A stretch of DNA of 64,000 nt, from the NCBI RefSeq assembly GCF_963665245.1, contig NZ_OY762269.1:1240001-1304000 (forward strand), read 5' to 3'. Shown one piece after another: positions 15,928 to 25,935 of this stretch. Made by a program: the position numbers and the translations under genes. This DNA comes from an uncultured Paludibaculum sp. Its GTDB lineage: Bacteria > Acidobacteriota > Terriglobia > Bryobacterales > Bryobacteraceae. How positions within the stretch are numbered: the first letter of the stretch is position 1; each line of letters begins with the position of its first letter. The notes beneath the pieces are model-generated. The model searched no databases and had not been told where the DNA came from. It saw nothing but the letters and a program-made list of their open reading frames with translations.

Positions 15928-17618
15928 GGCCGTGCAGAATCGTCGCTTTTGCCCTTCTTGTGTTGGCGTGCATTCCACGGGTTAGTTCCGGACAAACTCC
16001 GGCGCAACCCACGGCCATCGAGAGCATCAAGGAATCGTTCGACAGAAAGCACTGGCAACGAGTCGTCGATCTGGCGCGGGGGCAGCCCACCGGCGACGCC
16101 GATATCGACTATTACCAAGGCGTGGCGCTGGCCCAACTGGGACAGTGGGAGGCGGCTCGCACCATATTGCTGCGGGGCCGGGGGCTGTGGCCGCGCGATG
16201 CACGCTTCCCCGTCGAACTAGGCGGCGTCACCTTCAAACTGAAGCGCTACGCCGAAGCGGCCAGGTGGCTCAGGCGTGGCCTGTACCTGAATCCCGGCGA
16301 CGCCTATGCCATCGACTTCCTGGCGACCATTTACTACCTGCAAGGCAACCTCGAAGCGGCGCTTGAATACTGGAACCGGATCGGCAAACCGCGGATCGGC
16401 GGTGTGCAACTGGAGCCCGCACTGCGGCTGGACCCAGTCCTGCTGGACAGCGCGTTCACCTTTGCCCACGGCGGCACGTTGTCGTTGTCCGATCTGCTTA
16501 CGACCCGCGCGCGAGTGCGGGGCCTCGGGATCTACCCGTCCTTCGACCTTCGTCTGAACGCCCGTCAGGACGGAGCCTTCGATGTGGCCTTTAACGCCAT
16601 TGAGCGCAACGGCTGGGGGAAGAGCACTGTGGAAGGGGTGATCTCCACCTTGCGTGGCATCGGTTACCAGACTGTGTTTCCGGAATACTTCAACGCCGGC
16701 GGATCGGCGATCAACGTGACCTCCCTGGTGCGGTGGGACGCGCAGAAACGCCGCCTGATGGCTGGTGTATCCGCGCCGCTCAGCGGCGGGTCGAGATACC
16801 GCTTCCAGGCCGGAGTGGACGGGCGCAATGAGAACTGGGATCTGCGGCCGTCGTTCACTGGACCCGCGCCGATACTCGGTTCGCTCAATCTCCGCAGAAC
16901 CGCGGTGAGCGGCAACGTGACCTCCTTCCGGGCCGGCGGCTGGAGTTGGTCCACCGGAACCGAGCTCTCCCACCGCGACTATCGCAATGTCTCCGCCGGG
17001 CCCGGCCTGCCGCGGGAAGTCCTGCTGGAGGGCTATCAGCTCAAGAGCATCACTCAACTGGACCACGACCTCTGGAGAATGCCGATCCACCGATTCGAAA
17101 GCCGGGCCCATGTCTCGTCGGAAACCGCAAGGATCTGGTCGGCGCCCGCACATGCATTTGAGCGGCTGCAAGGCTCCGTGACGTCGCTGTGGCTGCCACA
17201 GATGTCAGGCGACGATTACGCGATATCGCAGCAGTTCAGCGCGGGCCGGATCTTCGGGCGGGCGCCCTTCGACGAACTCTACATGCTCGGTTTGGAACGA
17301 GACAACGACCTGTGGATGCGGGCGCACATCGGTACGCGCGGTGGCCGCAAGGGGAGCGCTCCGCTGGGGCAGAACTACTTTGTCTCCAATTGGGAGATGG
17401 ACAAGAAAATCTACAGCGGGATCTTCGGTATCAAGCTCAGTCCGTTTCTCGATACAGGCAAGAGCACCGATTCTCTGCCGGGGCTAGGGTCCGGGAAATG
17501 GCTCTGGGATACCGGCGTGCAGGCGAAGATCCGTGTGCTGGGCGTCGGCTTCAGGGTTGTGTACGGCAAGGATCTGCGTTCGGGTAACAACGCCTTCTAC
17601 CTGATGGCGGGACGATAG
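15900..17618 (+). CDS. Exported TPR protein with predicted outer-membrane barrel (572 aa)
   Basis: Starts best at TTG 15900, which gives a signal peptide (IVAFALLVLACIPRVSSG ending near residue 31) and overlaps the peptidase gene by 28 bp; the frame is open upstream but without export signal. Residues 40-165 hold tetratricopeptide-like repeats (for example YAEAARWLRRGLYLNPGDAY). The last 360 residues alternate hydrophobic and polar residues in strands with many Gly, Tyr and Trp and end in a strand finishing FYLMAGR, as in BamA/TamA-like barrels; no POTRA signature was recognised. Probably the outer-membrane part of a three-protein system with the peptidase and the PA2779-like protein. Confidence 0.65.
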   Translation: MDATRGAGIGPCRIVAFALLVLACIPRVSSGQTPAQPTAIESIKESFDRKHWQRVVDLARGQPTGDADIDYYQGVALAQLGQWEAARTILLRGRGLWPRDARFPVELGGVTFKLKRYAEAARWLRRGLYLNPGDAYAIDFLATIYYLQGNLEAALEYWNRIGKPRIGGVQLEPALRLDPVLLDSAFTFAHGGTLSLSDLLTTRARVRGLGIYPSFDLRLNARQDGAFDVAFNAIERNGWGKSTVEGVISTLRGIGYQTVFPEYFNAGGSAINVTSLVRWDAQKRRLMAGVSAPLSGGSRYRFQAGVDGRNENWDLRPSFTGPAPILGSLNLRRTAVSGNVTSFRAGGWSWSTGTELSHRDYRNVSAGPGLPREVLLEGYQLKSITQLDHDLWRMPIHRFESRAHVSSETARIWSAPAHAFERLQGSVTSLWLPQMSGDDYAISQQFSAGRIFGRAPFDELYMLGLERDNDLWMRAHIGTRGGRKGSAPLGQNYFVSNWEMDKKIYSGIFGIKLSPFLDTGKSTDSLPGLGSGKWLWDTGVQAKIRVLGVGFRVVYGKDLRSGNNAFYLMAGR

Positions 17619-17636
17619 TGTGAGGTTCGCCGCCAA

Positions 17637-18359
17637 TCAGGGTTGTCGTGACAGCGCCGCAGCGCGCCACACCAGCCCGCCATCCAGTGGTGACCGTGCG
17701 TAGTCGATGTGGATGACCCGGCGATGAGCCGCCTTGGTCGCTGCCGATGACGCGTGCAGCAGCAGAGGCCTCATCAGCAGCACACCGCCAGCACCCACCG
17801 CACAAAGAGTCGAGGGCCGCGACCCTTGCAGCCGGGCGATTTCTTCGGCGTCGAGGCGGCCCAGCCTGTGTGTGCCGGGCAGCACGCGCAACGCGCCGTT
17901 GTCCTCTCGGCAGTCATCGAGATGGATGCGGACGGACAGCATCTGCTCCAGGACGGAAGCCGGTGGCTGCACGTGCCATACGCCCGCCTTGGTAGACCAC
18001 GGGCCGTACCCAGGCACGTCGATCCGGCCCTCCACGCAGATTGTCAGATCCTGGTGCCAAGGTACGAGCCAGTTCGCTCCCTCGGTTTTGTCAAAGAGAG
18101 TGCCCCGTACCGGAAAGGCAGCCGGCGCGAGATACTCCTCAACAATCGAGCGGAGGGTGCCCGAAGCGGCCAACGTGGCAGCAGCCGGCGATAACTCCAG
18201 GAGATTTCGAACAGCATAAACACCGGTTCGCGTGCGTACCCCGCTCTGCGGCTCGATCTGGGAAACGCCATCGATCAGATGTTCGATTGCTAGCTGATCA
18301 AAGACATCTGGCAGGACGGCAAATCCCTTTGACTCGAGCTGTCGTACAACGTTCTGCAT
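17637..18359 (-). CDS. PhyH-type Fe(II)/2-oxoglutarate dioxygenase (240 aa)
   Basis: Phytanoyl-CoA dioxygenase superfamily: cupin-fold oxygenase that hydroxylates an unknown substrate using iron and 2-oxoglutarate. Iron ligands: His102 and Asp104 in PWHQDLTI and His202 in LLLHASS; Arg213/214 just after likely binds the 2-oxoglutarate carboxylate. DNGALRVLPGTHRLGRL near 153-169 is the usual family segment. Start ATG 18359; the open frame continues upstream without homology. Convergent with the TPR/barrel gene. No neighbour points to a pathway. Confidence 0.88.
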   Translation of the reverse strand: MQNVVRQLESKGFAVLPDVFDQLAIEHLIDGVSQIEPQSGVRTRTGVYAVRNLLELSPAAATLAASGTLRSIVEEYLAPAAFPVRGTLFDKTEGANWLVPWHQDLTICVEGRIDVPGYGPWSTKAGVWHVQPPASVLEQMLSVRIHLDDCREDNGALRVLPGTHRLGRLDAEEIARLQGSRPSTLCAVGAGGVLLMRPLLLHASSAATKAAHRRVIHIDYARSPLDGGLVWRAAALSRQP

Positions 18360-18547
18360 GATGCCACCACCAATCTCAGGGTAACTTGTCTCTGTTCGTC
18401 GACTGCACGAGATCGCCCGATCCCGCGTGCCACCGGGCCGGGTTCTCGCAGTAGCCCGCCGGGTTCCCCGCCGGCTTACCAGCATGCGGACAACCTCAAC
18501 ACACCGGCCTTTGCCTGGCTCTGCGCCATGCGCGAGAATGGTCTCCC

Positions 18548-19501
18548 ATGAAGGTCGTCTTGGTGCTCCTGGCATTGGCATGTGCGTCCTTTGGTCAATC
18601 CACGTCCTTTGATGATCTGGCCAAGCTGTTCCAGAACGATCCAACCCAACCGCACGACGTGAAGCTGTCCGCAACCGGCAATCGTAAGGGCGCGCGGATG
18701 TTCGCCATCTCGTTTGCCAGTCCCGTATCCGGCCGTGTCCCCGGAGTCCTGATCAAGCCCGATCGCTCCGGCCGGTTCCCCGTCCTCTTGTTCGGCCACT
18801 GGATGATGGCCGGATCCCCGATGCGGAACCACACGGAGTTTCTGGAAGAGGCCATCGTCTATGCGCGGGCCGGGGCGGTTTGTCTTCTTCTGGACAGCCC
18901 TCTGGTGCGCGAAGGCGTCGTCGAGGATCCTGATTTCACTCACGGCCAGGAACCCAAGGCTACCCTGCAGATGGCCCGTGAATGGCGGCGCGCCCTCGAC
19001 ATTCTGCTCCATCGCAAAGACGTCGATCCGGGACGGGTGGCCTACGTTGGACACAGCTTCAGCGCCGGCGTCGGGGCCAAACTTGCTGGTGTCGAGAAGC
19101 GCATCCAGTCCTTCGTGCTGATGGCGAACACCTACTCCCTCCGCGAGTTCGTCTACGACGAGAACAATGTAGAACTGAAGGCGTGGCGGAACAAAGTGGG
19201 CGAGGCGGCGATCCAGAACTATCTCCGCCAGTTCCCCTGGGACGATTCGCTGCCCTTCGCACGTCGCGCCGCACCTTCCGCTGTATTCCTGCAGAATGGC
19301 CGCAGTGACAGCGACCTTCCGGAGAGCATCGTGAGAAATAGCCTGAACCACTTCAACGGCCCAAGGCAGCTTGAGTTCTATGATTCCGGCCACGCCCTGA
19401 ACTCAGCCGCTCGACTGGATCGTGCGAAGTGGCTGCAACAACGCCTTGGGCTGAAGGTACTCGATTTGCAGGCGCTCGGGTCCATTCCCCAGTTGCGCTA
19501 G
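18548..19501 (+). CDS. Secreted alpha/beta hydrolase (dienelactone-hydrolase-like, 317 aa)
   Basis: Signal peptide VVLVLLALACASFG at residues 3-16. Nucleophile elbow GHSFSAG near residue 173 (Ser175 likely catalytic), preceded by the DVDPGRVAYVGHS pattern of dienelactone-hydrolase-like enzymes; a late Asp (FLQNGRSDSDLPE) and His (DSGHALN near 282) complete the triad. Likely an exported esterase; substrate unknown. It stands between PhyH (divergent) and the mlrC-like gene, 91 bp before the latter. Confidence 0.82.
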   Translation: MKVVLVLLALACASFGQSTSFDDLAKLFQNDPTQPHDVKLSATGNRKGARMFAISFASPVSGRVPGVLIKPDRSGRFPVLLFGHWMMAGSPMRNHTEFLEEAIVYARAGAVCLLLDSPLVREGVVEDPDFTHGQEPKATLQMAREWRRALDILLHRKDVDPGRVAYVGHSFSAGVGAKLAGVEKRIQSFVLMANTYSLREFVYDENNVELKAWRNKVGEAAIQNYLRQFPWDDSLPFARRAAPSAVFLQNGRSDSDLPESIVRNSLNHFNGPRQLEFYDSGHALNSAARLDRAKWLQQRLGLKVLDLQALGSIPQLR

Positions 19502-19592
19502 TGCCACGGCCGCAGGTACATGCCTGGTGTCGCTGGCCAAGGACGCATCGCTGCTGCTCCCTTCCGTCCCGAAAATCAGGGATCCTGAAATC

Positions 19593-21116
19593 ATGCATCG
19601 CCGCTCCTTTCTCAAAGGCGCTTCTCTCGCCGCCTTCACCACCGCCGCCGCCACGGCTCAAACGCCGCCGCGCGATCTACGCATCGCCTATGGCGGCATC
19701 GCCATCGAATGCAGCACCTATAGCCGCCTGCTGACCCGTCTGGACGAGTTCACCATCCTCCGCGGCGAGGAACTCTCCGCCAGCGCTCGGTTCAAGTTTC
19801 TAAAACGTTACCCCGTCACCTTTATGCCGACTCTGGTCGCTTCCGCGGTCCCCGGCGGCCCCGTCGAGCGGAAGACCTACGAGACGATCAAAGCTGAGTT
19901 CCTCAAGCGCCTCGCAGCGCTCATGCCTCTGCACGGCCTCTACCTGCCCATGCATGGCGCCATGTTTGTCGAAGGCATGCAGGACGCCGAGGCCGATTGG
20001 TATCAGGCGGCTCGCAAGCTGGTTGGGCCGGACTGTCTCATCTCCGCCAGCTACGACCTCCATGGCAACATCAGCCAGACCATCATCGATAACCTCGACA
20101 TGCTGTCCGCGTTCCGCACCGCGCCCCACATCGACCGCGAAGAGACCATGCTTCGCGCCACAGACATGCTCATGCACTGCCTGCGCGAGAAGATCCGCCC
20201 GACCCTGATGTGGGCGCCGGTCCCCGTTCTCATGCCCGGCGAGCGCAGCAGCACCGAGTGGGAACCAGGCAAGCGCCTCTGGGCGCAACTACCCGCGCTC
20301 AATCGAGAGTCCGGCATCCTCGATGTCAGCATGCTGGTCGGCTACGTCTGGGCCGACGAGCCCCGCTCCACCGCATCGGTCGTCGTCACGGGCACGGCTC
20401 CCGCCAATCAGCGCAAAGTCGCCACGAACCTCGCGCAACAATACTGGGACGCGCGCAAGCAGTTCCAGTTCGGCACCGAGACCTGCACGGTGGACGAATG
20501 CGTGCAGCGCGCCATGGCTGCCAAGACCCAGCCCGCGATCCTGGCCGACTCCGGCGACAACCCCACCGGCGGCGGCAACGGTGATCAGGCCACGGTTCTA
20601 GAATCGCTGCTCCGTCACAAAGCGCAGCACGTCGTCTTCGCCGGCATCACCGACCGGCCCGCCACGGAAGCCTGCTACAAAGCCGGTGTCGGTGCGCGCA
20701 TCACCCTGTCCATCGGTGCCACTCTCGACCCCAAGGCAAGCAAGCCGGTCAAGGCGGAAGCCATCGTCAAACACCTGCTTGCGGATGCGAAGCCGGCCCG
20801 CCGCGAGGCAGTTGTCGAGATCCAGGGCATCACGCTCGTCCTGTCGGCCTACCGCCGCCCGTACCACGACATCAAGGACTTCACCCGCTTTGGCCTGGAG
20901 CCCAAATCCTTCAAGATCATCGTCGTGAAATCCGGTTACCTGTCCCCGGACCTGGCGCCCATCGCGAATCCCAGCCTGATGGCGCTCTCCGATGGATCGA
21001 TCAACCAGGACATCGTCCATCTCCCCGCGAACCGCTACCGCCGGCCGAGCTACCCGTTTGTCGACAACCTGACCTTCACGCCGAAGGTCTACGGCTCCGC
21101 CCGCAATAAGTCCTGA
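19593..21116 (+). CDS. M81-family metallopeptidase, MlrC-like (507 aa)
   Basis: Zinc enzyme of the MlrC family, first known from breakdown of linearised microcystin; natural substrates in most bacteria are unknown small peptides. Twin-arginine-type export signal MHRRSFLKGASLAAFTT. Conserved core: IAYGGIAIECSTYS at the mature N-terminus, LYLPMHGAM.. near 118-126, SASYDLHGNIS near 152-162 with the metal-binding Asp and His, and ADSGDNPTGGGNGD near 313-326. The ATG at 19593 is chosen because it starts the Tat signal; the frame is open upstream. Full length. Confidence 0.9.
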   Translation: MHRRSFLKGASLAAFTTAAATAQTPPRDLRIAYGGIAIECSTYSRLLTRLDEFTILRGEELSASARFKFLKRYPVTFMPTLVASAVPGGPVERKTYETIKAEFLKRLAALMPLHGLYLPMHGAMFVEGMQDAEADWYQAARKLVGPDCLISASYDLHGNISQTIIDNLDMLSAFRTAPHIDREETMLRATDMLMHCLREKIRPTLMWAPVPVLMPGERSSTEWEPGKRLWAQLPALNRESGILDVSMLVGYVWADEPRSTASVVVTGTAPANQRKVATNLAQQYWDARKQFQFGTETCTVDECVQRAMAAKTQPAILADSGDNPTGGGNGDQATVLESLLRHKAQHVVFAGITDRPATEACYKAGVGARITLSIGATLDPKASKPVKAEAIVKHLLADAKPARREAVVEIQGITLVLSAYRRPYHDIKDFTRFGLEPKSFKIIVVKSGYLSPDLAPIANPSLMALSDGSINQDIVHLPANRYRRPSYPFVDNLTFTPKVYGSARNKS

Positions 21117-21124
21117 CCGCGCTT

Positions 21125-21142
21125 TCCACTCCATCGAGTGGA
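21125..21142. terminator. Small hairpin between convergent mlrC-like and GH127 genes
   Basis: TCCACTC-CATC-GAGTGGA, 7-bp perfect stem with a 4-nt loop, 8 bp after the mlrC-like stop. No T-run follows, so a terminator role is only possible. Confidence 0.35.
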
Positions 21143-21238
21143 GCACGTGCCCTCAGACGCTATGTCAATCAGGCGCGGCAGTTGGCGACAGGCTGGGGAA
21201 CTGATCCTCAGCAGCGTCGATCCCCTGCCGCGCTTCAG

Positions 21239-23017
21239 TTATTTCGCGCGGCTGCCGGCAAGCTGAAACGTATACTCCCAGGCGCTGCTGCGGAACCCGG
21301 TCTGTTCCGCCACCGGACTCAGCATCGCGGTTCCAGGGCTCATCGGGTAGCCTCCCGGCAAATACGAGACACGGAACCGCGCCTGCGCCACTGAAAACGG
21401 ACCCGCCGCCGGCGCCCCATCTCTCTGCAGCTCGGCTGAACCGTCCGGCAGCACCGGCACAGTGAGCCGGTTGCTGTTCATCGGTTCATCGAAGAAACTC
21501 GGATTCCTCATCTCATCGATCCCCAGCAACCACGGACCATGCCACAGCGTGACCTGCGCGTCTCCGTCCACTCTCTCCACTCGTGGCCGCATGTCGTACC
21601 GGATCTCGACTTGGTCGCCCACCTTCCACGTGCGCCTGATGCCGTGGTACCCACCTTGGATCTCCGCCGTCAGCGGAGCTCCGTTCACAGTGAGCCTCAC
21701 CGCCTGCGTCCAGGACGGCTTCCGGATCATCAGTGGTACGGCCTTCGCGCTTGCCTCCTGAACGGCGATTCGAACCAATGCAGCCGACTCCAGTGCGGAC
21801 TCCGCCACGAACCGGCATCCGCCCGCCTCACCGGTGCCTTCCATCGGCAGGTCATACGAGAGACGGTCGCCCTGCGCACGAAAGATGTGGGCGCGCACAT
21901 CAGGAAACGCCCGCAGGCCATGCAGCGTGCAGCACCACCAGGCGCGGGCTGTTCCTCCGCCTTCGTCCGTGCCGCCAAGCGGCGACCCGGTCCGCGAAAC
22001 AACGCGGTGACCGAAATCACCGGTGTCGAACTGATTCATCGCGAACTCATTGAACAGGGTCCGTTCCGCCTGCTCTAAATATTGCGTCTTGCCCGTCAGG
22101 CCCCACAGGCGCAGGCTCAGCCTCAGCCAATCCGCCTCTGCGCAACCTTCCGTACGGTGCGCCTTGGGTTTCCACGCCTCCGGAATACTGCCCGGGGTCA
22201 GCAGGTTGCCACTCTCTATGACGCCTTTCCACTCGCCTTCCGCACGATCGAGGAATGCCCGATCGCCGGTGGCCTCATACAAATCGACGACTCCGCGCAG
22301 CGAGGTGAGAAACCCATGGCTGTGCTCACTGGGCCGGCGCTCCGTCCGCCGCGCCATCTCTTCGGCAACACTTCGGTACCGCGGCGTCCCGGTTACCCGA
22401 TGCAGTTCCACCATGCCTTCTATGATCTGGGTCCAGCAGATGTAGCCCATGGCGAAGGCGCCGGACTCAAATTGAGCGCGAGTTTTCTCCGAATTCAGCT
22501 CCGGCGCAATGCGCACGACGAAATCGCCAAGTTTCTTCGCGGTCGCCAATGCCTGGGCATCGTGTGACTGCCGGGCGTACTCCAACAGTCCGATCAACAG
22601 ACGCCCGTTCCCCCACAGCAGGGCCATGTCCTGCTTCGACACGCCCTCAGCGGGAAACGAGGCGCCGAAGTACCCCTGCGGCTTCTGCAGCCCGATAAGC
22701 TCGGCCACCAGCGGACGCAGTTCCGGAAACTCTTCCTTCCGATCCGCCGCAACGGACGCCAGCGCGCCGATATACCGCCCGGAGACATCGCCGCTGAACT
22801 CGGTGAACCGCCGCCCGGCCTCGGGAATCGCATCGGCCAGCACCAGTTTCCGCGAGTACTCGGGTATTCCTTTTCCGCGGACTCGATCGATGGTCAGGCG
22901 GTAGCGGCGGCTGAACGCGTTCACAGCCGGAGCGGCGGGCGCGGCAGGCGCGCCGAACAATCGAGGCAGGCTCGGAGCTACCGCGGTCGCGGCGCCCAGC
23001 AGCATTCTTCGGGTCAT
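21239..23017 (-). CDS. GH127-type glycoside hydrolase (DUF1680, 592 aa)
   Basis: Exported (alpha/alpha)6-barrel glycosidase resembling beta-L-arabinofuranosidases. Signal region TRRMLLGAATAVAPSLP with twin Arg. Landmarks: AELIGLQKPQGYFGA near residues 110-124, TEGCAEADWLRLSLRLWGLT near 305-324 (metal-binding and catalytic Glu region), and AWWCCTLHGLRAFPD near 366-380 where the adjoining cysteines correspond to the catalytic Cys cluster of GH127. Probably trims arabinose or a related sugar from plant polysaccharides. Convergent with mlrC; the PIG-L gene lies upstream on the same strand, 149 bp apart. Confidence 0.8.
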   Translation of the reverse strand: MTRRMLLGAATAVAPSLPRLFGAPAAPAAPAVNAFSRRYRLTIDRVRGKGIPEYSRKLVLADAIPEAGRRFTEFSGDVSGRYIGALASVAADRKEEFPELRPLVAELIGLQKPQGYFGASFPAEGVSKQDMALLWGNGRLLIGLLEYARQSHDAQALATAKKLGDFVVRIAPELNSEKTRAQFESGAFAMGYICWTQIIEGMVELHRVTGTPRYRSVAEEMARRTERRPSEHSHGFLTSLRGVVDLYEATGDRAFLDRAEGEWKGVIESGNLLTPGSIPEAWKPKAHRTEGCAEADWLRLSLRLWGLTGKTQYLEQAERTLFNEFAMNQFDTGDFGHRVVSRTGSPLGGTDEGGGTARAWWCCTLHGLRAFPDVRAHIFRAQGDRLSYDLPMEGTGEAGGCRFVAESALESAALVRIAVQEASAKAVPLMIRKPSWTQAVRLTVNGAPLTAEIQGGYHGIRRTWKVGDQVEIRYDMRPRVERVDGDAQVTLWHGPWLLGIDEMRNPSFFDEPMNSNRLTVPVLPDGSAELQRDGAPAAGPFSVAQARFRVSYLPGGYPMSPGTAMLSPVAEQTGFRSSAWEYTFQLAGSRAK

Positions 23018-23166
23018 GGTTGTCTCCTTTTTATCACCTGGGGAGATCTGCCATGAGGCGTCAGGAATTGCGCGGCCAGGTACAGTCCGGACGCAGGCCC
23101 CGGCCGGCCGATCGGCCGCGGTTCACAATCAGCACTCCGCGTGGAATCAGTGCGCTCCTCGGTCCT

Positions 23167-25875
23167 TCACCGGATTCTGGGATTCTTCGCGAGACTCAGC
23201 ATGTTTGCGAAGATTCGATACGCTCCATCCACCCCTTCCGGCAGTTGCCGGTAGAACGCGTATGCGTTGTAGACGTACACACCCTTGCCGTACTTCGCAT
23301 ACAGCAACCCGCCCTTCTGCGGCGGCTGGTCGGCATCGTGAGTTTCCAGCAGCGCCTCGTATTGGGAGTCCCACGACTTCATCCACTTCGAGCCCCGCTC
23401 TTCCACCCACCCCTCGAAGTCCTTCTCGGTGATCTTGTTTGGCCAGGCGAACAACGGATGCTCCGGTTTGAGGATCTCCATCTTCGATGCCTCGTCCGTC
23501 ACCTCCTCCGGGTTCCGCCCCATCTCGTATGGATACGGCCCGAAGTTGTGATCGAACTCGGGCGTGTTGTACTGCACAATCATCACTCCGCCCTGCTTCA
23601 CATACTCCAACAGGCGGTTGTTCGACACGCCAAGCTCCGGCCGCGCGGCATACGCGCGGACCCCCAGCAGGATCACGTCGAAGCGGCTCAGGTCGCCCGA
23701 TACAATATCCGCCGTCGAGAGCGTGGTCACCTTCACACCCAGGTGCTCCAGCGAGGCCGGCACATCGTCGCCGCTCCCCATTACATAGGCCACCTTCAGG
23801 TCCGGCGCGGTCTTCACGTCCACACCGCTCGTTTTGTACGTCGCCGGATGATACAGGAAGTACGGCCGCAGGCCCGCATAGCCCGTCAACTGGTACCCTT
23901 CCTGATATCTCCTTCCTTCATACTCCGCAGTCGCTGTGATCTGATACGCCTTCCTGCTCAACTGCGCGGGCGTCACTGCAAACGTTAGTGACTGGTCCTG
24001 CCCCTCGGCCGCGGTCTGGAACGCGCCCACCGCCGGCTCTGACTTCCATCCCGCCGGCAACTCCAGGCGCACGACGCCCTTCGCCGGACCTTTCACATTG
24101 CTGTGCACCGTCACCTTCACCGGGAACATCTTCGCCTCCAAAGGCACCACGCCGGCTCGCGGCTCGATCGCCACTCCAACCGCCGGACCCACGGCCAGCG
24201 GTTCGAACACCGGCCCGAAGCCGTTCTCCCGCCTCACGGTCTGCACCACTTGCCCGATCCGGATCGGTACGCCCGCATAGCGGAACTCCGCCCACGCCGC
24301 AAGAGGATAGGGCGCCAGCGGCAGGCTCGTCCAGCGCGAGTCGTCGATGTTGTAGAACGGCTGCTCCAGATCCGGCCTCGAAAAGTATGTGCGCGTATAC
24401 GAGGCGTCGCCCGGGACCATTACTGAGAACTTCGCATCTACGGGCTTGTTGCCCGAAATCGCTCCTTCGTGCCCCTCCGACACCTTCGACACGGTCCACT
24501 TCTGCTTCTGCTCATAGGCATCCACGCTCAATCGCTCCAGCGTCACGGGTACCGTGCCCGGATTCACAGCGCGCACATTCACTCGAAAAGTCTGCCCGGG
24601 AATTGCCATCCGCATCGTATCCGGATCCCCCATGAACATCGCGTACATCGGATCCGGCTCCTTGTCTGGAGCCACCGTCCCATACACCGTCAAGCCCAGC
24701 GCCTGGGCCAGTGCGTTGTTGAATTGCACCTCTTTGATCCGCAATTCGTGCAGCACGTTGTACTTGGAATCCGCGTCGAGCCCGCTCTTCTCCACCGCCT
24801 CGATCAACGCCACCGTCGCTTTCAGCCCTGCGGCCAGGGACGGAGCCGATTCTTCCGGCTTCACTGCCGAGAACTTTGCTGTCGCCTCTTCCACCGCGGT
24901 GTTCACCGTGGCCAGGCCCACCTTCAGGAACGCGGCGTCTCCGCCCTTGGCCAGCGTCGCGATCCCTCCCAGCGTCACGTCGATCCCTTCGAAGAAGCCC
25001 TCTTCCGTATCCTTGGCGTCGATCGTCGAGCCGAACCTGTGGTACGCGCTGCTCACTTCGCCGGCCTTCGGCATCGCGCCGCCCCCGTTCTGCGATTTCT
25101 GCAGCCCGAGCCCTTCCCGTGCTACCTGAACATACGAGTACCCCAGCACCGGATCGTATGTCCCCTCCGGGATCCGTACGTTCGCTGCGAGATCACTGCC
25201 GCCCCTCCGTCCGAACGGTACCCGCGCATAGTCCTTCACGGGCGACCATGGTCGCAACCCCGCCTGTATCTGCTCTGGGAACATCTTCGGGTCGCCCGCT
25301 GCACGGAACACCTCCTGCGCCATCGCCCCCGCGGTCTGGTGATTCCCATGCCCGTCACTGGGCCCGCCCACGAACACCGACGTGATGACCAGCGGGCGCA
25401 CTGCCCGCACCACCTTCACGACATCGGACAGCACCCGGTCGTGCGTCCACTTACCGATGCTCTCGGCCTTCGTCTTCGAGAATCCGTAATCGACGACACT
25501 CGTCCAGAACTGGTCGACGCCGTAGTACCGTCCCGCCTGCAGCAACTCCATCGTCCGCACCAGGCCCAGGGCATCGAAGTAGTCTGGCGACATCACGTTC
25601 GCACCGCCCTCGCCGCGGTTCAGTGTCAGCAGCGATACCCTTGCGCCTTGCCCCCGCGATTCGTAAGCCAGCATGCCGCCGTCCTCGTCATCCGGATGTG
25701 CGGTGACCATCAGCAGGCTGGCCCGCGTATGCAGCTTTCTCAGGCTCTGCCACAATGCGGCCGAGCCGCGATTCACCGAAATCTCGTGCTGCACCGCCGA
25801 CGGCTGGATCGAGGTTTCATACGGCGCTTGCGCCCACGTCAGGCCGACGGTCAGAAGAATGGCAACGGCTCTCAT
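23167..25875 (-). CDS. Large exported PIG-L/LmbE family deacetylase (902 aa)
   Basis: N-acetyl-sugar deacetylase of the LmbE/PIG-L type joined to a long C-terminal part. Signal peptide at residues 1-17 from ATG 25875, preceded by GAGGG. Zinc site: His60-Pro-Asp-Asp-Glu64 (AHPDDE) and His176/His179 in GHGNHQ. Residues 440-650 look like beta-sandwich domains, and residues 680-880 include FDVILLGVRAYAARPEL and a GGVMIVQYNT strand, like a ThuA/glutamine-amidotransferase-type fold. It lies 60 bp downstream of the Oar-like receptor gene and may be co-transcribed with it, which suggests import of glycoconjugates it processes. Confidence 0.88.
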   Translation of the reverse strand: MRAVAILLTVGLTWAQAPYETSIQPSAVQHEISVNRGSAALWQSLRKLHTRASLLMVTAHPDDEDGGMLAYESRGQGARVSLLTLNRGEGGANVMSPDYFDALGLVRTMELLQAGRYYGVDQFWTSVVDYGFSKTKAESIGKWTHDRVLSDVVKVVRAVRPLVITSVFVGGPSDGHGNHQTAGAMAQEVFRAAGDPKMFPEQIQAGLRPWSPVKDYARVPFGRRGGSDLAANVRIPEGTYDPVLGYSYVQVAREGLGLQKSQNGGGAMPKAGEVSSAYHRFGSTIDAKDTEEGFFEGIDVTLGGIATLAKGGDAAFLKVGLATVNTAVEEATAKFSAVKPEESAPSLAAGLKATVALIEAVEKSGLDADSKYNVLHELRIKEVQFNNALAQALGLTVYGTVAPDKEPDPMYAMFMGDPDTMRMAIPGQTFRVNVRAVNPGTVPVTLERLSVDAYEQKQKWTVSKVSEGHEGAISGNKPVDAKFSVMVPGDASYTRTYFSRPDLEQPFYNIDDSRWTSLPLAPYPLAAWAEFRYAGVPIRIGQVVQTVRRENGFGPVFEPLAVGPAVGVAIEPRAGVVPLEAKMFPVKVTVHSNVKGPAKGVVRLELPAGWKSEPAVGAFQTAAEGQDQSLTFAVTPAQLSRKAYQITATAEYEGRRYQEGYQLTGYAGLRPYFLYHPATYKTSGVDVKTAPDLKVAYVMGSGDDVPASLEHLGVKVTTLSTADIVSGDLSRFDVILLGVRAYAARPELGVSNNRLLEYVKQGGVMIVQYNTPEFDHNFGPYPYEMGRNPEEVTDEASKMEILKPEHPLFAWPNKITEKDFEGWVEERGSKWMKSWDSQYEALLETHDADQPPQKGGLLYAKYGKGVYVYNAYAFYRQLPEGVDGAYRIFANMLSLAKNPRIR

Positions 25876-25935
25876 AAATCCCTCGTGAATAAGATGGCCG
25901 GCCCCGTTGGATTCCATCGAGGCCGGCCTGTATAG

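Noticed and set aside
18360..18674. N-terminal extension of the PhyH gene
   Set aside because: Arg-rich, without homology; the ATG at 18359 fits the family start.
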